A stretch of 64,000 nt of DNA from NCBI RefSeq assembly GCF_039541235.1, contig NZ_BAABFV010000001.1, positions 1,364,001 through 1,428,000 of the forward strand, written 5' to 3'. This document shows positions 33,147-46,369 of the stretch, in pieces. The translations under genes were made by a program, and so were the position numbers. The stretch's first letter is position 1; every line of letters starts with the position of its first letter. The stretch is from Kangiella marina. GTDB taxonomy: Bacteria; Pseudomonadota; Gammaproteobacteria; Enterobacterales; Kangiellaceae. The notes beneath the pieces were generated by a model. The model was given only the letters and a program-made list of their open reading frames with translations. It was not told the origin of the DNA and did no database searches.

Positions 33147-34043
33147 ATGTTTTCCGTTACCGACACCCCTTACCTTGTACCTTTTGATAATTCTTTCGAC
33201 TTAACTCAAATGGCAACCACTGTTTCATCGGAACGCTCAAGCCCGCAGCTAAAGAAACACTACAAAAAAAACCGCAAACAACTCTACTTAGAACAACAAA
33301 AGCTCTATGCCGATAACCGTTATAGCGTTTTGTTTGTCTTTCAAGCCATGGATGCCGCCGGTAAGGACAGTACTATTCGACATGTTTTTCGAGGGGTAAA
33401 CCCAGCAGGTTTTCAAGTCTCAAGTTTTAAGCAACCGTCGAAACGCGAGTTGGATCATGATTTTTTGTGGCGCACCACGAAACAGCTACCTCAACGCGGT
33501 CGCATTGGTCTTTTTAATCGAAGCTATTATGAAGAAGTGCTCGTTGTCCGTGTTCATCCCGAGTACCTTGATTCACAACAGCTTCCGTTTGATTATCAAC
33601 CTGAACTCACCGCCCCTTCTCCCGATCAAACACCCAGCTTTTGGCAGCAAAGGTTTCGCTCAATTAACGATCATGAGCACCACCTTGCCGCTAATGGCAC
33701 CATTATTCGTAAGTTTTTCCTCAATGTGTCTAGGCAAGAACAACATCGACGCTTTAAAGATAGGATTGATCGCCCGGAGAAGAACTGGAAGTTTTCTGCT
33801 GGTGACCTCAAAGAGAGCGCTCACTGGGATAAGTACATGCAGGCCTATGAAGATTGTCTTCGAAGCACATCCACCCCTTGGGCCCCTTGGTATTGTATTC
33901 CAGCGGATAATAAGCCTCTGATGCGAGCAATTGTGTCTGATATTGTCTTACAAACGTTAACTGAGCTTAAACTGGCATTCCCCTCATTCGATGACGAGGA
34001 TACAGCGCGCCTTAAAGACTATCGCTCACAGCTTATTGTATAG
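33147..34043 (+). CDS. Polyphosphate kinase 2 family protein
   Basis: 298 residues. The PPK2 Walker A is in [16 protein letters not shown], with the following [35 protein letters not shown] is the Walker B/lid region, and the sequence [29 protein letters not shown] is typical. The family makes NDPs or NTPs from polyphosphate, and the subclass is not determined here. The gene is divergent from dodecin and convergent with gyrB, with a terminator between. Confidence 0.9.
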   Translation: MFSVTDTPYLVPFDNSFDLTQMATTVSSERSSPQLKKHYKKNRKQLYLEQQKLYADNRYSVLFVFQAMDAAGKDSTIRHVFRGVNPAGFQVSSFKQPSKRELDHDFLWRTTKQLPQRGRIGLFNRSYYEEVLVVRVHPEYLDSQQLPFDYQPELTAPSPDQTPSFWQQRFRSINDHEHHLAANGTIIRKFFLNVSRQEQHRRFKDRIDRPEKNWKFSAGDLKESAHWDKYMQAYEDCLRSTSTPWAPWYCIPADNKPLMRAIVSDIVLQTLTELKLAFPSFDDEDTARLKDYRSQLIV

Positions 34044-34063
34044 GTTTCATCACGTCTCACTAA

Positions 34064-34086
34064 AAAGGGCGCTATTAGCGCCCTTT
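34064..34086. terminator. Bidirectional terminator between ppk2 and gyrB
   Basis: Perfect 10-bp arms AAAGGGCGCT / AGCGCCCTTT with a 3-base loop. Both flanks are A/T-rich, serving two convergent genes. Confidence 0.85.
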
Positions 34087-34123
34087 GTTAATCAATATCG
34101 AATCAATCTACTGAGATCTCTCG

Positions 34124-37695
<3,572 letters not shown>

Positions 37696-37745
37696 GGGAT
37701 TGGATGAGTTTGCCAGTTAGAGAATCTTATAATAGAAAAGATCAA

Positions 37746-38849
37746 CTAGAGTCTCATTGGCATAACGACATACATGCTTTCGCCGCCATCAACTTCTTCA
37801 ATTAAGGTGCTACTGTTAGCATCAATAAAGGTTAATTTTACTTGCTCAGTTTTAATGGTATTCATAACATCGATCATATAGCTAACATTGAAACCAATTT
37901 CCAAATCAGATCCTTGATAATCTACACTGAACTCGACTTCGGCTTCTTCTTGCTCTGGGTTGTTCGCATGTAAGCGTACCTGGCCATCCGACAGCATAAA
38001 ACGAACACCGCGAAACTTTTCATTACACAGGATAGAAGCACGCGAAAGGGATTCTTTTAAAACCTCTCTGTCTGCAATGACAATTTTATCACCATTACGT
38101 GGCAGTACTTTGTCATACTCAGGAAAGCGTCCATCAACCAGTTTCGATATAAACGAATAGTCAGAGTTAGTGATTTTGATGTGGTTAGAGCCTAAACTTA
38201 GTGTCAACGGCTCATCGGTGTGATCCAACAAACGGCCTAACTCTGAGACACCTTTACGAGGAATAATGGCGTTAACGCGTTCATCCAACTCTAACTTAAC
38301 CGACTCTTTGGATAGCGCAAGTCGGTGACCGTCGGTAGCGACCGAGGTTAGAGTATCTTCATCAAACTCAAACAACATGCCGTTCAAATAATAACGAACA
38401 TCTTGTTGAGCCATAGCAAACTGAGTCTTTTCTATCAATTCTTTTAGGGTATGCTGAGAGACCGTAAGTGAGGCGAGACTCGCAGTTTCTTCAAGGTTGG
38501 GGAATTCATTAGCAGGCATCGTCGACAGGTTAAAACGACTGCCGGGGGTCGAAACACGCAGACGGTTTTCACCCATCTCAAGCTTAACGTTTTCACCATC
38601 ACCTAAGCTTTTAATGATATCCAGAAGCTTTCGCGCTGGAACTGTAATTTCTCCAGGCTCAAACTCTCCCTCTAAAGCAACTTGAGCTTTTAATTCAATC
38701 TCTAAATCGGTTGCGGTTAGTGAGAGCTTACTATCATCAACAACCATTAAAACATTAGATAAAATTGGCAGTGTCTGTCTTTTTTCAACAGCGCCACTAA
38801 CCAATTGTAATGGTGTTAACAGTTGATCACGAGTCATGGTAAAACGCAT
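37746..38849 (-). CDS. dnaN: DNA polymerase III subunit beta (sliding clamp)
   Basis: 367 residues with the three repeated clamp domains (about 1-120, 121-245 and 246-367). Typical segments: LLTPLQLVSGAVEKRQTLPILSNVL, LSTMPANEFPNL, and the C-terminal MPMRL that closes the hydrophobic partner-binding pocket. The ring encircles DNA and tethers polymerase III. It lies between dnaA and recF in the usual operon. Confidence 0.99.
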   Translation of the reverse strand: MRFTMTRDQLLTPLQLVSGAVEKRQTLPILSNVLMVVDDSKLSLTATDLEIELKAQVALEGEFEPGEITVPARKLLDIIKSLGDGENVKLEMGENRLRVSTPGSRFNLSTMPANEFPNLEETASLASLTVSQHTLKELIEKTQFAMAQQDVRYYLNGMLFEFDEDTLTSVATDGHRLALSKESVKLELDERVNAIIPRKGVSELGRLLDHTDEPLTLSLGSNHIKITNSDYSFISKLVDGRFPEYDKVLPRNGDKIVIADREVLKESLSRASILCNEKFRGVRFMLSDGQVRLHANNPEQEEAEVEFSVDYQGSDLEIGFNVSYMIDVMNTIKTEQVKLTFIDANSSTLIEEVDGGESMYVVMPMRL

Positions 38850-38882
38850 ATGAGTACCCTTATGAAACCCAATAAATAGTTA

Positions 38883-40277
38883 TTATGTTGATAAAGTCCT
38901 TAATAGATTAGAGTAATCTTCTTCAATATCAACACTTTCGCTTTTTAATTCTTCAATTTTTCTACAGGCATGCAAGACCGTGGTATGGTCGCGGCCACCG
39001 AAAGCATCTCCAATTTCAGGCAAGCTGTGATTGGTTAGCTTTTTGGCAAGCGTCATCGCCATTTGGCGAGGTCTAGTAATAGAACGACTGCGCCTTTTAG
39101 ATAATAGATCAGAAACCTTTATCTTGTAATAGGTGGCGACAGTTTTTTGGATATTATCAATAGAAATCAGCTTGTCTTGCGCTGCGATTAAATCTTTTAA
39201 AGCATCTTTAACAAAATCTAGCGTGATCGCACGGCCGGTAAACTGAGCGTTTGCAATAACGCGCTTTAAGGCACCTTCAAGCTCACGCACGTTAGAACGA
39301 ATTCGTTTTGCAATAAAGAAGGCCACTTCATGCGGTAACTCAATATTGGAGTGATTGGCTTTACTCATCAGGATAGCTACCCGTGTCTCAAGATCAGGTG
39401 GCTCGATAGCAACTGTTAGCCCCCAACCGAATCGCGATTTAAGCCGCTCTTCCAGCCCCTCAATCTCTTTCGGGTAACGATCACAGGTAATAATAACCTG
39501 TTTATTCTTTTCAATGAGGTTATTAAAGGTATGGAAAAACTCTTCTTGGGTCCGACCCTTATTGGCAAAAAACTGAATATCATCAATCAACAAAGCATCA
39601 ACTGAGCGATAATAGTTTTTAAAGGCATCCATACTGTTGCTTTGAAGTGCTTTAACCATATTGGCCATAAAGCGTTCAGAATGAAGATAAACGATTTTTG
39701 AATCGGGTTTATCTTGTAAAATAAGATTACCGACAGAGTGCATTAAGTGAGTCTTACCAAGACCGACGCCACCATAAATCAACAGAGGATTGTATGAAAT
39801 ACCTGGGTTTTCAGCTACCTGCTCAGCAGCGGCTCGTGCAAGCTGATTCGATTTACCTTCAACGAAATTCCCAAACGTAAATTTAGCGTTGAGGTTATTC
39901 TGTGGAAAACTGGACGACGGTGCTGATTGACGGCTAGTCGAGGAAACCGATTGAAACGGGTTTGCGTACCCGTTAGTCGCTGGCGCTGTAGTCGGCGCAG
40001 TGGCAGGCTGAGAAGGAGTAGCAGCTTCCATTTGCGCATTACCAACATGTAAAGAGATATGCATGTGATTGCTCTCATCTTTACTGGTGACAAACTCAGT
40101 GATGCGATCGAGGTATTGCTGTCGGATCCAATCAACAAAAAAAGGATTAGGTGCATACAAAGACATTTCTTTGTCTGTTACTTGGACTTGGAGGGGTTTT
40201 ATCCAAGTATTATATTCTGTAACTGACAGTTCAGATTGAAGTCGTTGCAGGCAATTTCGCCATATGCTGCTAGACAT
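38883..40277 (-). CDS. dnaA: Chromosomal replication initiator protein DnaA
   Basis: 464 residues. Domain I (about 1-85) begins [23 protein letters not shown]. Domain II is a Pro/Ser/Thr/Ala-rich linker (about 90-130). The domain III AAA+ core has Walker [17 protein letters not shown], Walker [10 protein letters not shown], and a sensor region. The domain IV helix-turn-helix is [19 protein letters not shown] near residue 435. It binds DnaA boxes (several in the 40.3-41.1 kb gap) and opens the origin. Confidence 0.99.
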   Translation of the reverse strand: MSSSIWRNCLQRLQSELSVTEYNTWIKPLQVQVTDKEMSLYAPNPFFVDWIRQQYLDRITEFVTSKDESNHMHISLHVGNAQMEAATPSQPATAPTTAPATNGYANPFQSVSSTSRQSAPSSSFPQNNLNAKFTFGNFVEGKSNQLARAAAEQVAENPGISYNPLLIYGGVGLGKTHLMHSVGNLILQDKPDSKIVYLHSERFMANMVKALQSNSMDAFKNYYRSVDALLIDDIQFFANKGRTQEEFFHTFNNLIEKNKQVIITCDRYPKEIEGLEERLKSRFGWGLTVAIEPPDLETRVAILMSKANHSNIELPHEVAFFIAKRIRSNVRELEGALKRVIANAQFTGRAITLDFVKDALKDLIAAQDKLISIDNIQKTVATYYKIKVSDLLSKRRSRSITRPRQMAMTLAKKLTNHSLPEIGDAFGGRDHTTVLHACRKIEELKSESVDIEEDYSNLLRTLST

Positions 40278-41106
40278 ATACAGTTAATCCTAAATCCATG
40301 TTTATAGTTGTTGTTAACAAGTAAGTGTTCGAGGTTGAAAACCGAATTCAGTCATTCCCCAACTCCGAAAGCTAGTGTAGATCCATCTTTGTGAAATATC
40401 CACAGTTTTAACAAAAAACTTATCGTTTTTGTGAGTAACTGAAAAATGCAACATTGGGGACTAATTGCACAAAAAGCAAACACAACCCCGTTAAAAGGAT
40501 AAATTGTGGTTAAATGATGTATATAAATAGTGCAAAACTGTGCACAAAGGTATAAAAGTGGCTTTGTTGAGACTTATCCATTTTTTAACCTCAGGATATA
40601 AGACAGTTTAAACACCGGTTTATCATAATTCTAACTCAATGATAAATTTATACTTTACTAACTTATCAACAGATAGTGGCTTGACTAATAATAATAATAA
40701 GATCTTTAAATACTTAATTATATTTATTACTGACTAACTTGATCAAATCCGAGAAAATTGATGGAGATAACGCATGAAAAAAGAAATAAAACGGATAAAA
40801 TCCTGTAAAAGCGCTTTTTTTATCAGAAATATAAGCGTAGTATGAGTTTTTAAGCCAATAGGTTATCCACAGTTTGCGGGCCTAGACTCCGTGTAAATAC
40901 AATATCTAGTGCTTGGATATAACAGAAGACACTATATGAGAGATCTGGAAATAAACGGAGCAAACCCTTAAAAAATAAGGCTTTGAGCATTGCAATCGTA
41001 GGGAGATTCCTATAAAATTCCGCGTCCTTGTAGTTATTGTCACAAATCAATGTCTATTATGGACAAGATAATTGTGAATAAATTTTTATGTTGATGGGTT
41101 AAGCAG
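40278..41106. other. oriC-like region between dnaA and rpmH
   Basis: 829 bases without a gene, AT-rich. DnaA boxes: TTATCCACA perfect at 40863-40871; one-mismatch ATATCCACA at 40396-40404, TTATCAACA at 40663-40671, TGTGGTTAA (reverse) at 40505-40513, and the TTGTGCACA-like 40539-40547 (reverse). An unwinding-element candidate is the AT-only stretch 40687-40735, containing GATCTTTAAATAC, close to the E. coli 13-mer pattern. The position beside dnaA/rpmH matches oriC of Pseudomonas and relatives. Confidence 0.85.
40863..40871 (+). promoter_or_regulatory. DnaA box (perfect TTATCCACA)
   Basis: Exact match to the high-affinity DnaA box, within the oriC-like gap. Confidence 0.85.
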
Positions 41107-41241
41107 ATGAAAAGAACATTTCAACCAAGCGTCATTAAGCGTAAGCGTGTACACGGTTTCCGTGCTCGTATGGCGACTAAAAATGGCCGTAAAATTTTAG
41201 CTAACCGCCGTGCAAAAGGCCGTAAGCGTTTAAGCGCTTAA
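41107..41241 (+). CDS. rpmH: 50S ribosomal protein L34
   Basis: A 44-residue protein starting at ATG 41107 ([20 protein letters not shown]) and ending GRKRLSA. This is the exact family length and sequence pattern. It is highly basic and binds the 50S subunit. It opens the rpmH-rnpA-yidD-yidC-mnmE block. Confidence 0.98.
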   Translation: MKRTFQPSVIKRKRVHGFRARMATKNGRKILANRRAKGRKRLSA

Positions 41242-41273
41242 TTTGCGGTAGATAAAATATTGAATTCTTTGAT

Positions 41274-41660
41274 GTGAGCGATAAGACGAGTTCCAGTAAA
41301 ACCATAGATTATGGTTTTCCAAGAAGTCGTCGATTGCTCACAGCTGAGGATTATAAAAAAGTCTTTAGCAATCCAGTAAAGCTGGTTTGCCCTTCTTTCA
41401 CACTCCTTGCAGTTCCTAATACGTTAAATCATTCTCGTCTTGGCTTAATTGTAGCTAAAAAAAACGTTAAATCAGCGGTTAAACGTAATCGTTTAAAGCG
41501 ATTATGTCGACAGTCATTTCGTTTAAACCAAAATGAACTTCCTGCTGTAGATATTGTTTTATTGGCGCGTCGTGGTAGTAGTGAAATGACGAATGAGGTA
41601 TTATTCGAGCACCTCAAACGACTTTGGTCGCGAGCGAAGAAAAAATGCAGTGGCTACTGA
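41274..41660 (+). CDS. rnpA: Ribonuclease P protein component
   Basis: 128 residues, starting with GTG at 41274 ([21 protein letters not shown]). The RNR motif region ([24 protein letters not shown]) is intact and binds RNase P RNA. There is a long N-terminal extension before the FPRSRRLL motif. It overlaps yidD by 16 bases. The partner RNA gene rnpB is not in this window. Confidence 0.97.
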   Translation: MSDKTSSSKTIDYGFPRSRRLLTAEDYKKVFSNPVKLVCPSFTLLAVPNTLNHSRLGLIVAKKNVKSAVKRNRLKRLCRQSFRLNQNELPAVDIVLLARRGSSEMTNEVLFEHLKRLWSRAKKKCSGY

Positions 41661-41893
41661 TTAAATTAGTGCGTTTATACCAGTTAACGCTCAGTCCGTT
41701 AATTGGCAATCAGTGCCGTTTTGCACCTACCTGTTCTAATTATGCGATAGAAGCCTTAGAGCATCATGGTGCGCTTCGAGGGAGCTGGTTGACAGTGAAG
41801 CGAGTCGGACGTTGTCACCCAGGGTGCGAAGGTGGGCACGATCCTGTCCCTGTGAAAAAGTCGGTTCAACAATCAAAAGCTGTAAAAGAGTAA
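41645..41893 (+). CDS. yidD: Membrane protein insertion efficiency factor YidD
   Basis: About 82 residues from ATG 41645 ([13 protein letters not shown]). A longer reading frame begins at 41624 but would be within rnpA. Conserved: [46 protein letters not shown] with the two Cys of the fold. It assists YidC-dependent insertion at the inner membrane. It overlaps rnpA and is 3 bases before yidC. Confidence 0.95.
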   Translation: MQWLLIKLVRLYQLTLSPLIGNQCRFAPTCSNYAIEALEHHGALRGSWLTVKRVGRCHPGCEGGHDPVPVKKSVQQSKAVKE

Positions 41894-41896
41894 ACT

Positions 41897-43525
41897 ATGG
41901 AATCAATGCGCGGATTTTTTATTCTCGGCCTAGCGGTATGTACGTTTCTTTTGTACCAAGCTTGGCAAAAAGATTATGGCCCTAAGCCCTCTCAACAAGA
42001 GAGTGTGGCCGAGCAAAACAGTGTTGCAGTAGCTGGTGATAATAAGACCGTTGCTAGTGACGATCTTGTTACCGTTGAAACGGATTTAATCAGTTACCGT
42101 ATCGATCCAAACGGTGGCGACATTGTTTATGCTGAGTTGAAGAACTATAACGTCGAGTTAGATCAAGCAAACAATAAAGTCGTGTTGTTTGATTATCGCG
42201 ATCGTATGTACCAAGCGAAAAGCGCATTGTTAGGGCAAGGCGCTCCTGATAACCAATTACCGCGTGCTGCCTATACCACCGAAAAGCAGGCTTATCGATT
42301 GATAGAAGGCCAAGACTCTTTGTCGGTTCCTATGACTTGGGTCAACGCTGACGGTGTTACGTTTGAAAAGGTCTTTACGTTTACACGCGGACAGTACCTT
42401 ATCAACATGGCTTACCGCATCAACAACAGCTCTGCTAACGACAGAACCTATAATTTTGTTGCTGAGCTAGCGCGCGATCAAAAACCTACAGGCTTGGAAG
42501 AAAAGTCCTCGTTTGGTATGACGCCATTTATGGGGGTTGCCTACTCTCCCGAAGAGCAACAGTACGAAAAAGTAGATTTTGAAGATTTAGAAGAAGAGCC
42601 TATCAAAACATCGCGTCAAGGTGGTTGGGTCGGCTTCTTACAACACTACTTTATTTCGGCGTGGATTCCGCCACAAGATCAGCAGATCAATATCACCAGT
42701 TCAGTAAAGCAGAACAAAGACACCACGATCCGTTTTGTGCAGCCCACAATTTCAGTTCCGGCAGGCCAAGAAAAGTCGATTACCGCAGACTTGTATGTTG
42801 GACCAAAAGATTTAGAGCAGCTCGAAGCAGCGGCACCAGGTCTAGACAAGTCTTTGGACTTGAGCTGGGTTTGGTGGATTGGTTTGCCTCTGTATAAATT
42901 AATGCAGTTTTTCTTCAGCTTCTTAGGAAACTGGGGCTTAGCCATTATTTTAGTGACCATGGTCATTAAAACGTTGTTGTACCCATTGTCAGCAGCGCAG
43001 TATCGCTCGATGGCGAACATGCGTAAATTGCAGCCTAAAATGCAGCGTTTGAAAGAGCGCTATGGCGATGATAAGCAGCGCATGCAGCAAGAAATGATGA
43101 AAATGTACAAAGAGGAAGGTGCTAACCCATTCGGTGGTTGTTTGCCGATGCTGTTACAGTTCCCCATTTTCATCGCCTTGTATTATGTTCTGTTTGAAGC
43201 GGTTGAATTACGACATGCGCCATTCTTTGGTTGGATTCAGGATTTGTCGGTTGCTGATCCCTACTTCGTCTTACCGTTGCTGATGGGCGGAAGTATGTGG
43301 TTGATGCAGCGCTTGCAGCCTAAGTCACCAACCATGGATCAGATGCAACAAAAGATCATGAGCTATTTACCGGTGGTCTTTACAGTCTTTATGCTGTTCT
43401 TCCCGGCAGGCTTAGTCCTTTATTGGTTATGTAACAACTTAATTTCGGTGGCCCAACAGCAGTACGTCACGAAAAAAGTTGAGAACGCCCCCGATAAGCC
43501 TAAAAAAGCGGTGAAGAAAAAGTAA
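41897..43525 (+). CDS. yidC: Membrane protein insertase YidC
   Basis: 542 residues. An N-terminal helix (MRGFFILGLAVCTFLLYQAW) is followed by a large periplasmic beta-sandwich (about 50-330). The conserved five-helix insertase core follows from about 345. It includes GNWGLAIILVTMVIKTLLYPLSAAQYRSMANMRKLQPK with the conserved membrane Arg/hydrophilic groove, GGCLPMLLQFPIFIALYYVLFE, and a basic C-tail (KKAVKKK). It inserts and folds membrane proteins with or without SecYEG. Confidence 0.99.
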   Translation: MESMRGFFILGLAVCTFLLYQAWQKDYGPKPSQQESVAEQNSVAVAGDNKTVASDDLVTVETDLISYRIDPNGGDIVYAELKNYNVELDQANNKVVLFDYRDRMYQAKSALLGQGAPDNQLPRAAYTTEKQAYRLIEGQDSLSVPMTWVNADGVTFEKVFTFTRGQYLINMAYRINNSSANDRTYNFVAELARDQKPTGLEEKSSFGMTPFMGVAYSPEEQQYEKVDFEDLEEEPIKTSRQGGWVGFLQHYFISAWIPPQDQQINITSSVKQNKDTTIRFVQPTISVPAGQEKSITADLYVGPKDLEQLEAAAPGLDKSLDLSWVWWIGLPLYKLMQFFFSFLGNWGLAIILVTMVIKTLLYPLSAAQYRSMANMRKLQPKMQRLKERYGDDKQRMQQEMMKMYKEEGANPFGGCLPMLLQFPIFIALYYVLFEAVELRHAPFFGWIQDLSVADPYFVLPLLMGGSMWLMQRLQPKSPTMDQMQQKIMSYLPVVFTVFMLFFPAGLVLYWLCNNLISVAQQQYVTKKVENAPDKPKKAVKKK

Positions 43526-43555
43526 GCTAACGCAGTAATTATATAGGAACAGATA

Positions 43556-44923
43556 GTGTCAGCTACTAATACGCAAGACACCATTGCCGCTATTGCAACG
43601 CCTCCCGGTCGCGGAGGCGTTGGCATCATTCGAGTATCGGGCGCCTTAGCAAAAACCGTAGCCCAAAAAATTGTCAAAAAATCACTCCAAGTTCGAGAAG
43701 CAACTTATCTCCCCTTTGTCGATCAAAACGATGTCGTACTGGATGAAGGGATCGCGCTTTATTTTAAAGCGCCGAACTCTTTTACCGGAGAAGACGTTCT
43801 AGAATTGCAAGGCCACGGTGGCCCAGTGATTCTGGATTTATTGCTCAAGGAAGTTCTAAAACTAGGAGTTCGTTTAGCACGTCCTGGGGAATTTTCTGAG
43901 CGTGCGTTCTTGAATGATAAGCTGGACTTGGCGCAAGCGGAGGCGATTGCCGATCTGATTGAATCAACCTCAGAACATGCGGCGCGATCGGCGGTGCGAT
44001 CACTGCAAGGTGAGTTTTCGCAAAAAGTCCATGGGTTAGTTGAAGCTTTGATCCATTTACGGATTTACGTTGAAGCGGCAATCGACTTTCCGGAGGAAGA
44101 GATTGATTTCTTATCTGACGGTAAAGTCTTAGGTGATTTAAATACAATTATCAATAACATTGAGTTATTACAAAGCCAGGCGCAACAAGGCTCGATTTTA
44201 CGCGAAGGCATGACCGTGGTGATCGCGGGAAAACCAAACGCCGGTAAATCCAGTTTATTGAACGCACTGGCAGGCAAAGATTCGGCAATTGTGACCGATA
44301 TTCCAGGAACCACCCGTGACGTCCTGCGAGAACATATTCATATTGACGGACTGCCGGTTCATATCATTGATACGGCGGGTTTGCGCGAATCAGACGACAA
44401 AGTGGAACAAATTGGTATTGAGCGAGCTTGGAAAGAAATCGAACAAGCGGATCAAATTATATTAGTCGCAGACTCAAATGAAACCACGAGCTTTACTCCT
44501 CATGAAATCGATCCTGCTTTTGAGCGCTTTGAACAATTTAAAGAAAAGTTATTGATCGTAGCCAACAAAATTGACTTGTCACAGCTTGACCGAGATGATC
44601 TAAATACGGGTTATAAAACCATCAGAATTAGTGCAAAGGATGGAACGGGAATTGATGAGTTAAAGGCAGAGCTCAAACAGATTGTCGGCTATCAACAAAA
44701 TACCGAAGGGGCTTTTTTAGCTCGACGTAGACACTTAGACGCGATTGAGCGAGCTCTGTCGTTTTGCTACTTAGGCAAGGAGCAATTAGTCGAGTTTAAC
44801 GCTGGAGAGTTACTCGCCGACGAATTACGCCAAGCACAAAACTCGCTGTCAGAAATTACCGGTGAATTTAGTGCCGACGATTTATTAGGACGAATATTTT
44901 CTAGTTTCTGTATTGGGAAGTGA
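43556..44923 (+). CDS. mnmE: tRNA uridine-5-carboxymethylaminomethyl GTPase MnmE
   Basis: 455 residues, GTG start at 43556 preceded by AGGAAC. The N-terminal domain has [22 protein letters not shown]. The G domain shows [14 protein letters not shown] (G1), [14 protein letters not shown] (G2), [10 protein letters not shown] (G3) and NKIDLS (G4). The C-terminal motif FCIGK carries the Cys. With MnmG (48618-50528) it modifies wobble uridine in several tRNAs. Confidence 0.99.
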   Translation: MSATNTQDTIAAIATPPGRGGVGIIRVSGALAKTVAQKIVKKSLQVREATYLPFVDQNDVVLDEGIALYFKAPNSFTGEDVLELQGHGGPVILDLLLKEVLKLGVRLARPGEFSERAFLNDKLDLAQAEAIADLIESTSEHAARSAVRSLQGEFSQKVHGLVEALIHLRIYVEAAIDFPEEEIDFLSDGKVLGDLNTIINNIELLQSQAQQGSILREGMTVVIAGKPNAGKSSLLNALAGKDSAIVTDIPGTTRDVLREHIHIDGLPVHIIDTAGLRESDDKVEQIGIERAWKEIEQADQIILVADSNETTSFTPHEIDPAFERFEQFKEKLLIVANKIDLSQLDRDDLNTGYKTIRISAKDGTGIDELKAELKQIVGYQQNTEGAFLARRRHLDAIERALSFCYLGKEQLVEFNAGELLADELRQAQNSLSEITGEFSADDLLGRIFSSFCIGK

Positions 44924-45011
44924 AGGTAGTCATATAGATCTCGGGAATTTGATCTAGTGCACATAAAAATTTATTATTAACAGTGAAATTAAAAAAATAC
45001 AGGGATATAAA
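44924..45011. other. AT-rich gap after mnmE
   Basis: A short gap with no detectable RNA gene. It likely holds the promoter for the YecR-like gene. Confidence 0.4.
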
Positions 45012-45317
45012 ATGAGGAATTTGGTTTTTATAGCTTTTATATTAATTTTATCTGCTTGCACAACGATTAAGGTTCCAAAAGCAACTGGTGGTAGTAAGTC
45101 TGATGGAATTGTAGAACTTTCATACGAATACGGTATGTTTGAAAGTCCCCAAGTTGACTGGAATGAAGCTTTGAGCACAGCCGTTAGAAGGTGTGCTGCT
45201 TGGGGTTACAGTACAGCCGAAAGCTTTGGCGGAACAATTTCCCGTTGCCAGTCATATAATAGTTATGGCAACTGTGTTAGAAACTTTGTCACAATGAAGT
45301 TTCAATGCATAGATTGA
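45012..45317 (+). CDS. YecR-like lipoprotein
   Basis: 101 residues. The lipobox LSAC puts the lipidated Cys near residue 17. Mature sequence: KATGGSKSDGIVELSYEYG, then CAAWGYSTAESFGG and four Cys (CAAWG, SRCQS, GNCVR, FQC), the pattern of YecR-like family lipoproteins. The Cys probably pair as disulfides. Function unknown. It is inserted between mnmE and a minus-strand protease, convergent with it over a shared terminator. Confidence 0.85.
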   Translation: MRNLVFIAFILILSACTTIKVPKATGGSKSDGIVELSYEYGMFESPQVDWNEALSTAVRRCAAWGYSTAESFGGTISRCQSYNSYGNCVRNFVTMKFQCID

Positions 45318-45325
45318 TAAATCAT

Positions 45326-45350
45326 TGGCTGGGTGAAATTCATCCAGCCA
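45326..45350. terminator. Bidirectional hairpin between YecR-like gene and ypfJ
   Basis: TGGCTGG / CCAGCCA arms (45326-45332, 45344-45350) with further GTGAA/TTCAT pairing inside. It lies between convergent genes and no strong T-run follows. Confidence 0.65.
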
Positions 45351-45363
45351 GCTATTAGTAAGT

Positions 45364-46218
45364 TTAAAGCACCCCTCTAAAAGTATCACAAGCCCCAAAG
45401 CTTCCTGTATTTGCGCCTCGATTAAACCAGTCCATGCGTTCTTTCGCTGAGCCATGGGTAAAATTTTCACGACGTGGTGGTACGCCAGCGCGTTTCATGA
45501 GGGTGTCGTCGCCGACGGCTTCTGCTGTTGATAAAGCTTCTTCTAAATCACCTGACTCTAAGAATTGAATGCGTTTCTGGGTTTGGTTAGCCCATACACC
45601 AGCGAGGCAGTCCGCTTGCAGTTCCATTTTAACCTGAAGGGCATTCTGCCCTACTTTGTTGGTTTTGCTTTGTGCTGTGCGAACCTTGCTTGAAATGCCT
45701 GTGACGGTTTGAATGTGGTGACCGACCTCATGAGCAAGTACATAGGCCACCGCAAAGTCGCCACTGGCTCCCATGCGTTTTAACTCGCCTAAAAAACTTA
45801 AATCCAAATAAATTTTTTGATCGGCTGGGCAGTAAAAAGGTCCAGAGGCTGCTTGACCGGTACCGCAAGCGGTTGGCGTCCTGTCGTTATAAATAACCAA
45901 TGTGGGTTGCGGGTACTTTTCATTGGATTGGCGAAAAATCGAAGTCCAAGTATCTTCAGTATCAGCTAAAACCACGCTAACAAAATCATAAACGTCTTGT
46001 TCTTGAGCGGAGGGTTGGTAGTTGGTTTGCTGAGTTGTTGTGTTAGAGTTTTGACCACCTATCAAGTTTGTGACGACCTGCATCGGATCTTGGTTGAACA
46101 CAAAGATGGCGATGAGAGCCATGACAATACCACCGATACTAAGCTTGGCACCTGACTTCATTCTTTGACCACGGCGGTCGTCTATATTGCTGCTTCTTCG
46201 TCGATTGCGCCACTTCAT
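45364..46218 (-). CDS. ypfJ: Neutral zinc metallopeptidase, YpfJ family
   Basis: 284 residues with an N-terminal basic region and a single membrane anchor (about 21-42, KLSIGGIVMALIAIFVF). A Gln/Thr/Asn-rich linker follows, then a periplasmic metallopeptidase domain. The zinc motif HEVGHH begins at His163, and the CxAG-type segment QADCLAGVWANQ follows. TACGTGQAASGPFYCPADQKIYLDLSF carries the conserved region. Family members are uncharacterised neutral metalloproteases (DUF2268-like name in places). The gene is convergent with the YecR-like gene. Confidence 0.9.
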   Translation of the reverse strand: MKWRNRRRSSNIDDRRGQRMKSGAKLSIGGIVMALIAIFVFNQDPMQVVTNLIGGQNSNTTTQQTNYQPSAQEQDVYDFVSVVLADTEDTWTSIFRQSNEKYPQPTLVIYNDRTPTACGTGQAASGPFYCPADQKIYLDLSFLGELKRMGASGDFAVAYVLAHEVGHHIQTVTGISSKVRTAQSKTNKVGQNALQVKMELQADCLAGVWANQTQKRIQFLESGDLEEALSTAEAVGDDTLMKRAGVPPRRENFTHGSAKERMDWFNRGANTGSFGACDTFRGVL

Positions 46219-46335
46219 AATCGGATCCCTAGAAAAAACGAATGGTTAAGAATAATATAACAAGCAAAATAAAGGCAAGTGACAAGGTTTGATTTAGAGA
46301 AAATTATAAGCGTGTTAAAAATACTTAAGGTAAGC

Positions 46336-46362
46336 CCAAGGTGAGGAAGAACCTCACCTTGG
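46336..46362. terminator. Hairpin downstream of the unknown membrane protein
   Basis: 11-bp arms CCAAGGTGAGG / CCTCACCTTGG (46336-46346, 46352-46362) with a 5-base loop. No T-run lies on the minus strand, so it may act as a 3' end stem. T-rich bases follow on the plus strand. Confidence 0.55.
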
Positions 46363-46369
46363 TTATATA

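Noticed and set aside
40850-41050. 66-codon minus-strand frame in the dnaA-rpmH gap
   Set aside because: It lies over oriC elements, has no ribosome-binding site and no recognisable protein features.
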